Shown here: positions 17,474 through 25,257 of the stretch, one piece after another
Position numbering within the stretch: position 1 is the stretch's first letter
Layout: each line of letters starts with the position of its first letter
Origin: an uncultured Collinsella sp.
GTDB taxonomy: Bacteria > Actinomycetota > Coriobacteriia > Coriobacteriales > Coriobacteriaceae
Length of the DNA stretch: 43,236 bases
Direction of reading: 5' to 3'
NCBI GenBank assembly: GCA_900758375.1
Contig: CAAERJ010000054.1
Span: 1 to 43,236 of the forward strand
The notes under the pieces: model-generated
The model's database searches: none
The model's input: only the letters and a program-made list of their open reading frames with translations
What the model was told of the DNA's origin: nothing
Translations under genes and position numbers: made by a program

Positions 17474-17622
17474 TCGGCAGATGCCACAAGATGCCACGAC
17501 GGCCCCGGCTGCAAGACCGATAGGGCAACGGGTGCCGGCATGCAAAAGGGCGCTGACCTTCGTCAACGCCCTCGGCAATTACCTATAGCAACAATCGGCA
17601 CAGCAGCAGTGCCACGCATCCC

Positions 17623-18060
17623 CTACTTGTGAGAGTTACTCAGCTTGTTGATGAGCGCCTCAAGACGCTCTCCGTCCTCGGCCGTCTGCGCAATGACCAA
17701 GATCGTGTCGTTGCCGGCAAGCGAGCCAAGCACGTCGGGCAGCTCCGCGGCATCGACAGCCGCGGCAATACCAGAAGCCGTACCGGGCTGCGCCTTGATC
17801 ATAACCAGATTATCGGTGCGCAGTACGCCGATAACCAACTCGGAAACCATGCGCTGCAGATGCAGGTCCTCGGCAAGGACATAGATGCCCTCGGGGAGCT
17901 TACGCAGTCCCATGTCCGCGATATCGCGCGAAACGGTCGCCTGCGTGCAATCGAAACCCATGGCGCGAAGCTCGTCTACCAAAACGCGCTGCGTACGTAC
18001 GTCCTTATTGCGAACAATATCTCTGATGGCATCCTGGCGCCCATTGCGTTTTTTGGCCAT
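17623..18060 (-). CDS. argR: arginine repressor
   Basis: A 145-residue ArgR/AhrC-type regulator. The N-terminal winged helix has QDAIRDIVRNKDVRTQRVLVDEL and the recognition stretch CTQATVSRDIADMGLRK. The C-terminal oligomerisation and arginine-binding domain ends with the usual AGNDTILVIAQTAEDG. It binds arginine and represses arginine biosynthesis operators. No arginine pathway gene lies in this window, so it acts in trans. ATG 18060 (MAKKRNGRQ) has a GGAGTGAGG site and is preferred to the longer frame from 18093. Confidence 0.95.
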   Translation of the reverse strand: MAKKRNGRQDAIRDIVRNKDVRTQRVLVDELRAMGFDCTQATVSRDIADMGLRKLPEGIYVLAEDLHLQRMVSELVIGVLRTDNLVMIKAQPGTASGIAAAVDAAELPDVLGSLAGNDTILVIAQTAEDGERLEALINKLSNSHK

Positions 18061-18110
18061 ACAAAACCTCACTCCAAAAGATGGCGGAGACAATCACTTA
18101 GTAATTGAAT

Positions 18111-18140
18111 AGTTTAGCGCTATTTGAGGGTTTTAGTGAA
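18111..18140 (-). promoter_or_regulatory. candidate promoter of argR
   Basis: On the minus strand TTCACT and TAAACT are spaced by 18 bases. A TGAATAA stretch overlapping the -35 resembles the left half of an ARG box, but the right half is poor. Autoregulation is possible, not shown. Confidence 0.3.
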
Positions 18141-18192
18141 TAAGAACGCATTTCGAAACAATTCCATGCAATTTATTTCGGAAATCACGCTA

Positions 18193-19269
18193 CTAGACAG
18201 TCCGGACGCCCGAACGATAGAAAAAGGCCGCCAGATGCGTATACAACGCACATCGCATAGGCTTAGCACTAGCTATCGAACCATAGAGCAGACCTAGGCC
18301 CCGATGATTGCCTTTTAGAGCCGCAACCATCTGACGGGTACGCTGCGCTTCGAGCATATCATGCAAACGGGCCGAACGCTCTATTGAAGATACCCCATGG
18401 GGGCTCAGACACAAATTTTCGATGCAGGCAACCAGGCCGGCGTAGTAATACCGCTGGCAGACCAGCTTCAACTGATCGCCACCGCCCGCGACGGCAAGCG
18501 AGTCGGCAAGCCTGTCGAGCGCCCCGATATCATCAGAAAGCTTGGCGAACATCGTGGGGTCAAACGTCTCCGTAATCGACGGCGCCACTGCATGAAAACG
18601 GGCACGGCCACACCCCGAAACGCGCTTTGCCCGCGAAAGCGCGAACGTCAAAAAAGACACCGTGCGAAACGCATCGCCATGCGCAAGGCACGCCTCAAAG
18701 AGGGCGCGATCATACAGCACGCCAGAGGTCTGTCGGATTAAACCACAGGAAACCAATTGGGTCAGGCAAGCCGCCCGGTCCTCATCTTCAGAAACGGATG
18801 TCGCGTCCAAAACTCGGGAATGACGTTCGCGGTGAACATCGTAGCGATCGAGCGAAACAGAGGGAAACACGATGTCAGCCGAAGCGTCGCAGGAGCTTTG
18901 GACCATCTGCGAAAGGGACTGCGGCGCAAACCACTCATTGGCATTCATCGCAATGATCTGGGAGCCGCGCGAAGCCGCAAAGCCGGCACGCAGGCAGGCG
19001 CCAGGCACTGGGTCCTCAACATCAATCAAATCAATATGAATGTCTCTGTCGGCAGCAACTTCGAGCGAATGGCGCACACCGGCTACCACGCCGCGGCAAA
19101 CGACGACAATCTGCAAATCGTAGAGGTCTTGGTTCTGGATGCTCTCGAGAGCGCGCATCGTATAACTGGGCGAACCCTCAACAATCAGGATCACCGAAAG
19201 TCGCGGATGCGAACCACGTCGAACCAAGTTTTCCGTCCTCTCGACAGCCAGTAACAAACTGCCGTTCAT
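18193..19269 (-). CDS. family 2 glycosyltransferase-like protein
   Basis: A 358-residue protein with a GT-A fold. The first strand is PRLSVILIVEGSP, then ALESIQNQDLYDLQIVVV, and PGACLRAGFAASRGSQIIAMNANEWF. The position usually held by the DxD or NDD metal motif reads NANE, so sugar-nucleotide binding may be altered or absent. The C-terminal half is not recognised. ATG 19269 is chosen because GTG 19335 and ATG 19284 leave a tail before the fold that looks non-coding, though GTG 19335 cannot be excluded. It follows truA on the same strand. There is no glycan cluster around it, so the substrate is unknown. Confidence 0.7.
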   Translation of the reverse strand: MNGSLLLAVERTENLVRRGSHPRLSVILIVEGSPSYTMRALESIQNQDLYDLQIVVVCRGVVAGVRHSLEVAADRDIHIDLIDVEDPVPGACLRAGFAASRGSQIIAMNANEWFAPQSLSQMVQSSCDASADIVFPSVSLDRYDVHRERHSRVLDATSVSEDEDRAACLTQLVSCGLIRQTSGVLYDRALFEACLAHGDAFRTVSFLTFALSRAKRVSGCGRARFHAVAPSITETFDPTMFAKLSDDIGALDRLADSLAVAGGGDQLKLVCQRYYYAGLVACIENLCLSPHGVSSIERSARLHDMLEAQRTRQMVAALKGNHRGLGLLYGSIASAKPMRCALYTHLAAFFYRSGVRTV

Positions 19270-19388
19270 GGTACACCCCGTCATTAAATGCGGATGGTCG
19301 CCCGTCGCGATGCACGTCAAGAACAGATGTTGCACACGCCCCGCTCACAGGCACTGCACACAAAGATCGCCGTCAGGCAGCCACTTCC

Positions 19389-20213
19389 CTAATCGAGCAC
19401 CACAAGCTCGGCGGGGTCGTAGTCCACGCCCATAAAGGTAAGACCACATGCGGGCGCCGTAGGACCGGCAGCGGAGCGATCGCAGGCATCAATTACCTCG
19501 CGCATCCACTCGGGATCGCGGCGATGCATGCCAATCTCGACAAGGGTGCCCACAATGGTTCGCACCATCGAATGCAAAAACGCATTGCCCTCGATGGTAA
19601 ACGTGAGGATGTCCTCGCCAAAGGCGACCTCATGGCCAAACTCGGCCCGCATTACGCAGCGGTGCGTAGGTTTGCCCACGGCAGAGGCGACCTTGCAAAA
19701 GCTCTTAAAGTCCTGCTCGCCCAAAAGCGCAGGACAGGCAGCAGCCATCGCGTCGACGTCGAGGGGATAGCGATGCCACCACACTGCACCGCGTGACAGC
19801 ACGGGTCGCGCATCACGGTCGGCAATGCGATAGGTGTAAGTGCGAGAGCGCGCGTCAAAACGTGCAGAAAAGCCCTTACGAGCCTTGTAGACCTCGTTTA
19901 TGGCGATATCTTTGCCCAGGAGGGCATCCATAGCCCTCAGCCACCTACGGCGCGTCAAAGCGAGCTCAGCGTCCGTAACGGGCACGCTGATGTATTGGGC
20001 CACCGCATGCACGCCGGCATCGGTACGCCCCGCGCACGTCAGATCGATTGGGCGGCGCAGCAACGTCTCAATGGCACGACGCAGCTCGCCCGCAACCGTC
20101 TTCTGGCCCGGCTGCTCGGCAAATCCGCTATAGGAGGAGCCATCGTAGGCCACGCGAAATACAAGGGTGGCGTCGAGCTCGGGGGTCGAATTGAAATCAG
20201 ACGGCGCAGTCAT
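19389..20213 (-). CDS. truA: tRNA pseudouridine38-40 synthase
   Basis: A 274-residue enzyme that forms pseudouridine at positions 38-40 in the anticodon arm of tRNAs. The catalytic aspartate is in CAGRTDAGVHA (about residues 61-71). The start FRVAYDGSSYSGFAEQPGQKTV and the later FLHSMVRTIVGTLVEIG are family signatures. ATG 20213 has a GGGAG site; the TTG 15 bases upstream is less likely. It follows rplQ but is separated from it by a strong terminator, so it needs its own promoter or read-through. Confidence 0.95.
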   Translation of the reverse strand: MTAPSDFNSTPELDATLVFRVAYDGSSYSGFAEQPGQKTVAGELRRAIETLLRRPIDLTCAGRTDAGVHAVAQYISVPVTDAELALTRRRWLRAMDALLGKDIAINEVYKARKGFSARFDARSRTYTYRIADRDARPVLSRGAVWWHRYPLDVDAMAAACPALLGEQDFKSFCKVASAVGKPTHRCVMRAEFGHEVAFGEDILTFTIEGNAFLHSMVRTIVGTLVEIGMHRRDPEWMREVIDACDRSAAGPTAPACGLTFMGVDYDPAELVVLD

Positions 20214-20248
20214 GGGCGCTCCCAACAAACTAGCAACGGTATTGCGAC

Positions 20249-20279
20249 AAAAAAAGAGGGGTACGCGAACGTACCCCTC
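20249..20279 (-). terminator. terminator of the ribosomal protein/rpoA operon
   Basis: On the minus strand GAGGGGTACG and CGTACCCCTC form a perfect 10-bp stem closed by a TTCG tetraloop, then TTTTTTT follows. It lies 27 bases after rplQ and marks the end of the long operon. Confidence 0.97.
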
Positions 20280-20305
20280 GAATATAGCCTATGCAGACAG
20301 AATGT

Positions 20306-20773
20306 CTACTCAGCGGTCTCCTCAGCAGGAGCCTCCTCGACAGCCTCGACCTTCTTGGGAGCAGCGGCCTTCTTGGGGGCCGGAGCAGCCTTCTTGGCCT
20401 TAGGCGTGCAAGGCTCGGTGACGAGCTCCATGATAACGATAGGAGCGTTGTCGCCCTTACGGTTACCGAGCTTCATGATGCGGGTGTAACCGCCGTTGCG
20501 GTCCTGCCACATGCCCTGAGCAGCCTTGTCGAAGATCTCGGCAACGAGCTGCTTATCGCCGAGCTTGGCGATAGCCAGACGACGAGAGTGCAGGTCGCCC
20601 TTCTTGGCCCAGGTGATAATCGGGTCCACGACCGAACGCAGCGCCTTGGCGCGGGTCTCGGTGGTCTTGATGCGGTCGTTCTCGAAGAGGGCCTTAGCAA
20701 GGCTCTTCTTCATGGCCTTGGTGTGGCTCGCATCGGTGCCGAGCTTCAGGCCCTTCTTAACGTTGTGACGCAT
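20306..20773 (-). CDS. rplQ: 50S ribosomal protein L17
   Basis: A 155-residue protein. The conserved L17 fold covers about residues 1-117 (MRHNVKKGLKLGTDASHTKAM to the NGGYTRIMKLGNRKGDNAPIVIMEL block). A tail of about 35 residues rich in lysine, alanine, proline and glutamate follows, longer than in most bacteria. It is the last gene of the operon, after rpoA, the usual order. Confidence 0.98.
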   Translation of the reverse strand: MRHNVKKGLKLGTDASHTKAMKKSLAKALFENDRIKTTETRAKALRSVVDPIITWAKKGDLHSRRLAIAKLGDKQLVAEIFDKAAQGMWQDRNGGYTRIMKLGNRKGDNAPIVIMELVTEPCTPKAKKAAPAPKKAAAPKKVEAVEEAPAEETAE

Positions 20774-20803
20774 GGTCTAGTTTCTCCTCAAATATGCGAA
20801 GCA

Positions 20804-21745
20804 TTAAGCCTTCAGGCTCAGGCCCATGGACTCAAGCTTGTCCTTCACTTCCTCGATCGACTTAACACCGAAGTTACGGATGTTGAGCAGATCGTTCTCC
20901 GAGAACTCAACGAGCTGACGGACCGAGTGAATGCTGGCGCGCTTAAGGCAGTTGTAGGAACGGACGGAAAGGTCCAGGTCCTCGATCTGCTTGTCCAGCT
21001 CGGCGTTGTCGTTGGTGACCTCGGGAGCGAAGATCGAGGCCTCCTCCTCGACCTCTGGGGTCTCGGCAAGGTTCATAAAGGCAGTCATATGCTGGTTGAT
21101 GATATTGGCAGCCTGGACCACGGCGTCGCGCGGGGCGATGGAACCGTTGGTCTCGATCTCGAGGACAAGGCGGTCGTAGTCGGTATGCTGACCGACACGG
21201 CAAGCCTCAACGAGCTTGGCGCAACGGGACACCGGCGAGTACAGCGAGTCGACGTTGATCACACCGATGGGATCGTTGTCACGCTTGTTAGCCTCGCCAG
21301 AGACATAGCCGCGACCATAGCCGATGCGCATGCTCATGGTGAGATGGCCACCCTCGGTGAGCGTAGCAATGTGCTGCTCGGGGTTGACCAGCTCAAACTC
21401 GGACGGAATAAAGAAGTCCGCACCGGTGACCTCGCAGGGGCCGTCAACCGAGATGGTGGCGGTCGCCTCGTCGGTCGTGCCGAGAGCCCTGAAGACAAGA
21501 CCCTTGACATTCAGGACGATGTCGGTGACATCCTCGACCATGTTAGGGATGGTCATGAACTCGTGCTGCGCACCATCGATCTGAATGGCCTCGACGGCGG
21601 CACCCTCGAGCGAGGACAGAAGAACACGACGAAGCGAGTTACCCAGCGTATCGCCGTAGCCACGCTCGAGCGGCTCGACGGAGACACGAGCAGAGGTCTC
21701 GTTGATCTCTTCGACCTGAACCTGAGGCCTAATGAATTCTGACAT
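20804..21745 (-). CDS. rpoA: RNA polymerase alpha subunit
   Basis: A 313-residue subunit. The N-terminal dimerisation domain (about 1-230) has RGYGDTLGNSLRRVLLSS and GRGYV. A short acidic linker leads to the C-terminal domain (about 245-313) with the helix-hairpin-helix ENDLLNIRNFGVKSIEEVKDKL that binds UP elements and activators. It lies between rpsD and rplQ, the normal bacterial order. Confidence 0.98.
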   Translation of the reverse strand: MSEFIRPQVQVEEINETSARVSVEPLERGYGDTLGNSLRRVLLSSLEGAAVEAIQIDGAQHEFMTIPNMVEDVTDIVLNVKGLVFRALGTTDEATATISVDGPCEVTGADFFIPSEFELVNPEQHIATLTEGGHLTMSMRIGYGRGYVSGEANKRDNDPIGVINVDSLYSPVSRCAKLVEACRVGQHTDYDRLVLEIETNGSIAPRDAVVQAANIINQHMTAFMNLAETPEVEEEASIFAPEVTNDNAELDKQIEDLDLSVRSYNCLKRASIHSVRQLVEFSENDLLNIRNFGVKSIEEVKDKLESMGLSLKA

Positions 21746-21777
21746 GTATTACCTCCAGCCTCAGCAGCCCGGATGGA

Positions 21778-22374
21778 CTACTTAGAGTAGAGCTCGACGA
21801 TGAGCTGCTCGTTGATATCACCGCTGATCTGCTCACGCGTCGGCAGAGCGAGCACGTTACCAGACAGCTTCTCGATATCGACCTCGAGCCAGCCAGGGAC
21901 CTCAAAGCGCTCGGAGGAAATCAGGGCCTCCTTGATGGGGAGGAGGTCACGGAACTTCTCGCCGACAGCGACGACGTCGCCGGCCTTGACGCGGTAGGAC
22001 GGGATGTCCACGCGCTTGCCGTTCACGGTGAAGTGACCGTGACGGACGGACTGACGAGCCTCTTTGCGGGTGCGGGCGAAGCCAAGACGGAAGACGACGT
22101 TGTCGAGGCGAGACTCAAGGATGATCATGAGGTTCTCACCGGTGACGCCGTTCATCTTACGGGCCTTGTTGAAGTAGCCGTGGAACTGCTTCTCCAGAAC
22201 GCCATAGATGAACTTGACCTTCTGCTTCTCACGCAGCTGCATGCCGTACTCAGATTCCTTGCGACGGCGCTTGGGCTGACGGATAGATTCCTTCTTGCTG
22301 CTGTAACCGAGCTCAGCGGGATCGATCCCGAGCTGACGGCAGCGCTTAAGAACAGGAGTCCTGTCGATTGCCAT
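21778..22374 (-). CDS. rpsD: 30S ribosomal protein S4
   Basis: A 198-residue primary 16S rRNA-binding protein. The S4 RNA-binding domain has SRLDNVVFRLGFARTRKEAR followed by VRHGHFTVNGKRVDIPSYRVKAGD. The N-terminus lacks the zinc-binding cysteine set, so it is the cysteine-poor form. It lies in the alpha operon between rpsK and rpoA; elsewhere S4 represses this operon, but no such site is evident here. Confidence 0.98.
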   Translation of the reverse strand: MAIDRTPVLKRCRQLGIDPAELGYSSKKESIRQPKRRRKESEYGMQLREKQKVKFIYGVLEKQFHGYFNKARKMNGVTGENLMIILESRLDNVVFRLGFARTRKEARQSVRHGHFTVNGKRVDIPSYRVKAGDVVAVGEKFRDLLPIKEALISSERFEVPGWLEVDIEKLSGNVLALPTREQISGDINEQLIVELYSK

Positions 22375-22393
22375 ATTGATACGATCCTTTCAG

Positions 22394-22798
22394 TTACACG
22401 CGGCGACGCTTCTTGGGGCGGCAGCCGTTGTGCGGAATGGGGGTCTTGTCCTGGATGCTCGAGACCTCGAGGCCAGCAGCCTGGAGGGAGCGGATGGCGG
22501 TCTCACGACCGGAGCCGGGGCCCTTGACGAAGACGGAAACCTTCTTCATGCCGTGCTCCATGGCCTGCTTGGCAGCAGCCTCGGCAGCCATCTGGGCAGC
22601 GAACGGCGTGGACTTACGGGAGCCCTTGAAGCCCACCTGGCCAGCCGACTTCCAGGAAATGACGTTGCCCTGGGGATCGGTGATCGAAACGATCGTGTTG
22701 TTGAACGTAGAACGAATGTGAGCCTGGCCCACGGAAATGTTCTTACGGTCCGCGCGCTTCAGACGGGCAGCGCGAACGTTCTTCTTAGCAGTAGCCAT
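22394..22798 (-). CDS. rpsK: 30S ribosomal protein S11
   Basis: A 134-residue protein with the S11 core AHIRSTFNNTIVSITDPQGN, the GFKGSRKSTPFAAQ block and the ending IQDKTPIPHNGCRPKKRRRV. It forms the 30S platform. It follows rpsM by 14 bases in the alpha operon. Confidence 0.98.
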   Translation of the reverse strand: MATAKKNVRAARLKRADRKNISVGQAHIRSTFNNTIVSITDPQGNVISWKSAGQVGFKGSRKSTPFAAQMAAEAAAKQAMEHGMKKVSVFVKGPGSGRETAIRSLQAAGLEVSSIQDKTPIPHNGCRPKKRRRV

Positions 22799-22812
22799 CT
22801 ATCTAGCGCTCC

Positions 22813-23187
22813 TTATTTCTTCTTCTTAGCACCGATCTGACGCTTCGGGCCCTTGCGGGTACGAGCGTTAGTGTGGGTGCGCTGGCCGCGGACCGGGAGG
22901 CCCTTGCGGTGACGAAGGCCGCGGTTGCAGCCGATGTCCATAAGGCGCTTGACGTTCTGGTTGCGCTCACGGCGGAGGTCGCCCTCAACCATGATCTGAT
23001 TCTTATCGATATAATCGCGGATGGCGTTAACCTCATCCTCGGTGAGGTCCTTAACGCGCGTATCCACGTTAACGTTGCACTCGACGCAAATCTTCGTCGC
23101 AGTGGTGCGGCCGATGCCGTAAATGTAGGTCAGACCGATCTCAACGCGCTTCTCACGCGGGAGGTCGACACCATTAATACGGGCCAA
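22813..23187 (-). CDS. rpsM: 30S ribosomal protein S13
   Basis: A 124-residue protein with IGLTYIYGIGRTTA (helix-two-turn-helix region), RRERNQNVKRLMDIGCNRGLRHRKGLPVRGQRTHTNART and a lysine-rich end. It contacts the P-site tRNA from the 30S head. It follows rpmJ. Confidence 0.98.
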   Translation of the reverse strand: MARINGVDLPREKRVEIGLTYIYGIGRTTATKICVECNVNVDTRVKDLTEDEVNAIRDYIDKNQIMVEGDLRRERNQNVKRLMDIGCNRGLRHRKGLPVRGQRTHTNARTRKGPKRQIGAKKKK

Positions 23188-23201
23188 CGTAGTCTCCTCT
23201 C

Positions 23202-23315
23202 TTAACCCTGACGCTGCTTATGACGGGGGTTCTCGCAAATAACGAGGACCTTGCCATGGCGCCTAATGATTTTGCACTTATCGCACATCTTCTTGACCGA
23301 AGGACGTACCTTCAT
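23202..23315 (-). CDS. rpmJ: 50S ribosomal protein L36
   Basis: A 37-residue protein starting MKVRPSVKKMC. It has three zinc-ligand cysteines and a histidine (CDKC, C after VLVI, and H in PRHKQ), so it is the zinc-binding form. The ATG has an AGGAAG site. It lies between infA and rpsM as in most bacteria. Confidence 0.97.
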   Translation of the reverse strand: MKVRPSVKKMCDKCKIIRRHGKVLVICENPRHKQRQG

Positions 23316-23364
23316 CGTTCTTCCTTTCGGTAGCGCTCAAACTACTTCCCTACTATCTACTCGC

Positions 23365-23459
23365 CCAGCCGCAGGCGTTTAAAACTATGGCTGGTCTTCA
23401 CACGCAAACCGACCGTAGGTTGAGCTAAGCCTGCAGTCGGAAAAGAGCGTGTATGCGTG
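23365..23459 (-). promoter_or_regulatory. two hairpins between infA and rpmJ
   Basis: The 147-base gap holds a nested structure: CACGCA/TGCGTG (23401 and 23454) encloses CCGAC/GTCGG (23409 and 23436). A second stem, CCAGCC/GGCTGG, lies at 23365-23394. Neither is followed by a T run on the minus strand. They may be processing or regulatory sites in the operon transcript. Confidence 0.4.
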
Positions 23460-23462
23460 TCG

Positions 23463-23687
23463 CTATTTATAGCGATAGGTGATGCGACCGCGGGTCAGGT
23501 CGTACGGGGAAAGCTCCACGACAACCCTGTCACCGGGGAGAATGCGGATGTAATTCATTCGGATCTTGCCAGAAATGTTGCACAGAACCGAATGACCGTT
23601 CTCGAGCTCAACCTTAAACATGGCGTTGGGCAACGGCTCCTTTACCGTACCCTCGAGCTCAATTGCGTCTTCCTTCTTCACAAGCAA
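23463..23687 (-). CDS. infA: translation initiation factor IF-1
   Basis: A 74-residue OB-fold protein, nearly all family consensus: KKEDAIELEGTVKEPLPNAMF, then NGHSVLCNISGKIRMNYIRILPGDRV and the end DLTRGRITYRYK. The start is not ATG: TTG at 23687 or GTG at 23681 are the options, with AAAGATGA upstream. It carries its own promoter candidate 34 bases before the TTG. Confidence 0.97.
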   Translation of the reverse strand: MLVKKEDAIELEGTVKEPLPNAMFKVELENGHSVLCNISGKIRMNYIRILPGDRVVVELSPYDLTRGRITYRYK

Positions 23688-23720
23688 TCATCTTTCTCTA
23701 GAAAACGACAGCGATTGAGT

Positions 23721-23749
23721 ATTCTACAATACGCATGCACGTATCGTAA
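23721..23749 (-). promoter_or_regulatory. candidate promoter of the infA-rpmJ-rpsM unit
   Basis: On the minus strand TTACGA and TAGAAT are spaced by exactly 17 bases, with an AT-rich surrounding unlike the rest of the operon. This would let infA and the following genes be transcribed apart from secY-adk-map. Confidence 0.5.
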
Positions 23750-23785
23750 TATCTTCGTAATGGCTCCACATCTAAGTGGAACTTG

Positions 23786-23802
23786 TTACATTTGAAATGT
23801 AA
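23786..23802. promoter_or_regulatory. perfect palindrome between map and infA
   Basis: TTACATTT-G-AAATGTAA is a perfect 8-bp inverted repeat in an AT-rich gap, 37 bases upstream of the infA promoter candidate. A second small stem, TCCAC/GTGGA, is at 23765-23780. It looks like an operator for a dimeric regulator. Confidence 0.45.
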
Positions 23803-23827
23803 ATGCCGACGAATTTGAACGCGGCCT

Positions 23828-24616
23828 CTACATCTCGCCGCCTTGCAAGGAGCACCAAGCACCTTGGGCATCCGTGGTAAGAATCACCGGACCGTCATTG
23901 GTAATGGCGACGGTGTTCTCGTAGTGCGCGGCGGGCAGGTGGTCGTTGGTCGTAACGATCCAACCATCGGAGCCAGTGCTCACATGATTGGAACCCATCG
24001 TAACCATCGGCTCGATGGCGATGACCATACCAGCCTGGAGGCGAACGCCCCTCCCCTTCTTTCCATAGTTAGGAACGTTGGGGTCCTCGTGCATCACGCG
24101 CCCAATACCATGCCCCACGTAATCGCGAAGCACGCCGTAACCGTGAGACTCGGCGAGGGACTGAACGGCATAACCGACGTCCCCGATATGGTTACCGGGA
24201 ACAGCCTGCTCGATTGCGGCCTTTAGGCAATCGCGCGTAACCTCGCACAGGGCCTTGGCCTCGGGTGTGGGCGTGCCGACGAAAAACGTCCAGGCGTTAT
24301 CGCCGACCCAACCGTCGACAATGGCTCCCGTATCGATGGAGATGATATCGCCATCGCGCAGGATCATGTCAGGGTTGGGAATACCGTGAACCACGGCATC
24401 GTTGATCGATGCGCAAATGGTCCCCGGGAAGCCGCCGTAACCCTTAAAGGCCGGGGTGCCGCCATGCATGCGGATAATCTGCTCGGCAAGCTGATCAAGC
24501 TCGAAGGTCGACACGCCGGGGCGAACCATGGCTCCAACGTGGCGGAGCGCCATCTTAGATAGCGCTCCTGCCTTCTTCATCTGCTCAATTTGCGTTGCAG
24601 ACTTAATCTTGATCAT
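23828..24616 (-). CDS. map: type I methionine aminopeptidase
   Basis: A 262-residue metalloprotease that removes the start methionine from new proteins. The metal ligands are visible: H in DAVVHGIPN, D in ISIDTGAIVDGWVGD, H in YVGHGIGRVMHEDP, and E in VIAIEPMV and in the late HYENTVAI. It starts with IKSATQIEQMKKAGAL. Its ATG overlaps the adk stop codon by four bases (ATGA), so the two are coupled. Confidence 0.97.
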   Translation of the reverse strand: MIKIKSATQIEQMKKAGALSKMALRHVGAMVRPGVSTFELDQLAEQIIRMHGGTPAFKGYGGFPGTICASINDAVVHGIPNPDMILRDGDIISIDTGAIVDGWVGDNAWTFFVGTPTPEAKALCEVTRDCLKAAIEQAVPGNHIGDVGYAVQSLAESHGYGVLRDYVGHGIGRVMHEDPNVPNYGKKGRGVRLQAGMVIAIEPMVTMGSNHVSTGSDGWIVTTNDHLPAAHYENTVAITNDGPVILTTDAQGAWCSLQGGEM

Positions 24617-25239
24617 AGACCGAGAGCCTCTTTGACATCCCCGTACACGGTCTCGCGAGCCTGGTCACCGTTGACCGATTTGAGCAGACCCTGGCCACGA
24701 TAGTAGTCGACGAGCGGGCTCGTGGACTTCTCGTAGACGTCGAGACGGTTCTTGATGGTCTCGGGCTTGTCGTCGTCGCGCTGATACATCTCGCCGCCGC
24801 ACTTGGGGCAGGTAGTATCGGCAACCGTGCCGGTGTAACCGCAGGCACGGCAGGTGCGACGCGAAGACAGACGATCGATGATGACCTCGGGGGCCACGTC
24901 GACCAGAAGGGCGCAGTCGATCTCGCGACCCATGGCGGAGAGCTCGGAATCGAGCGTTACAGCCTGGGCAGTGTTGCGCGGGAAACCATCGAGGATGAAG
25001 CCCTGCTGGGCGTCATCGGCGGCAAGGCGCTCCTTGACAAGGTCGATCACGAGCTGGTCGGGAACGAGCTCGCCAGCGTCCATGTACTTCTTAGCCTGAA
25101 TACCAAGCTCGGTGCCACCCTTGACGGCAGCACGCAGCAGGTCGCCCGTGGAAATGTGAGCGACGCCAAACTCGGCGACGAGCTCCTGTGCGACGGTGCC
25201 CTTACCGGCACCCGGAGCTCCGAGCAATACGAGGTTCAT
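24613..25239 (-). CDS. adk: adenylate kinase
   Basis: A 208-residue enzyme that interconverts ATP plus AMP and two ADP. The P-loop is GAPGAGKGT (about residues 7-15). AMP-binding parts are ISTGDLLRAAV and LDGFPRNTAQA. The long LID domain carries a four-cysteine zinc site, CRACGYTG and CPKCGG. ATG 25239 has an AGGAGG site and is better than the upstream TTG. It lies after secY, the common Gram-positive order. Confidence 0.97.
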   Translation of the reverse strand: MNLVLLGAPGAGKGTVAQELVAEFGVAHISTGDLLRAAVKGGTELGIQAKKYMDAGELVPDQLVIDLVKERLAADDAQQGFILDGFPRNTAQAVTLDSELSAMGREIDCALLVDVAPEVIIDRLSSRRTCRACGYTGTVADTTCPKCGGEMYQRDDDKPETIKNRLDVYEKSTSPLVDYYRGQGLLKSVNGDQARETVYGDVKEALGL

Positions 25240-25257
25240 GAGCAATCCTCCTCTAGC

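Noticed and set aside
20291..21742. 483-codon open frame on the plus strand
   Set aside because: Antisense to rplQ and rpoA.
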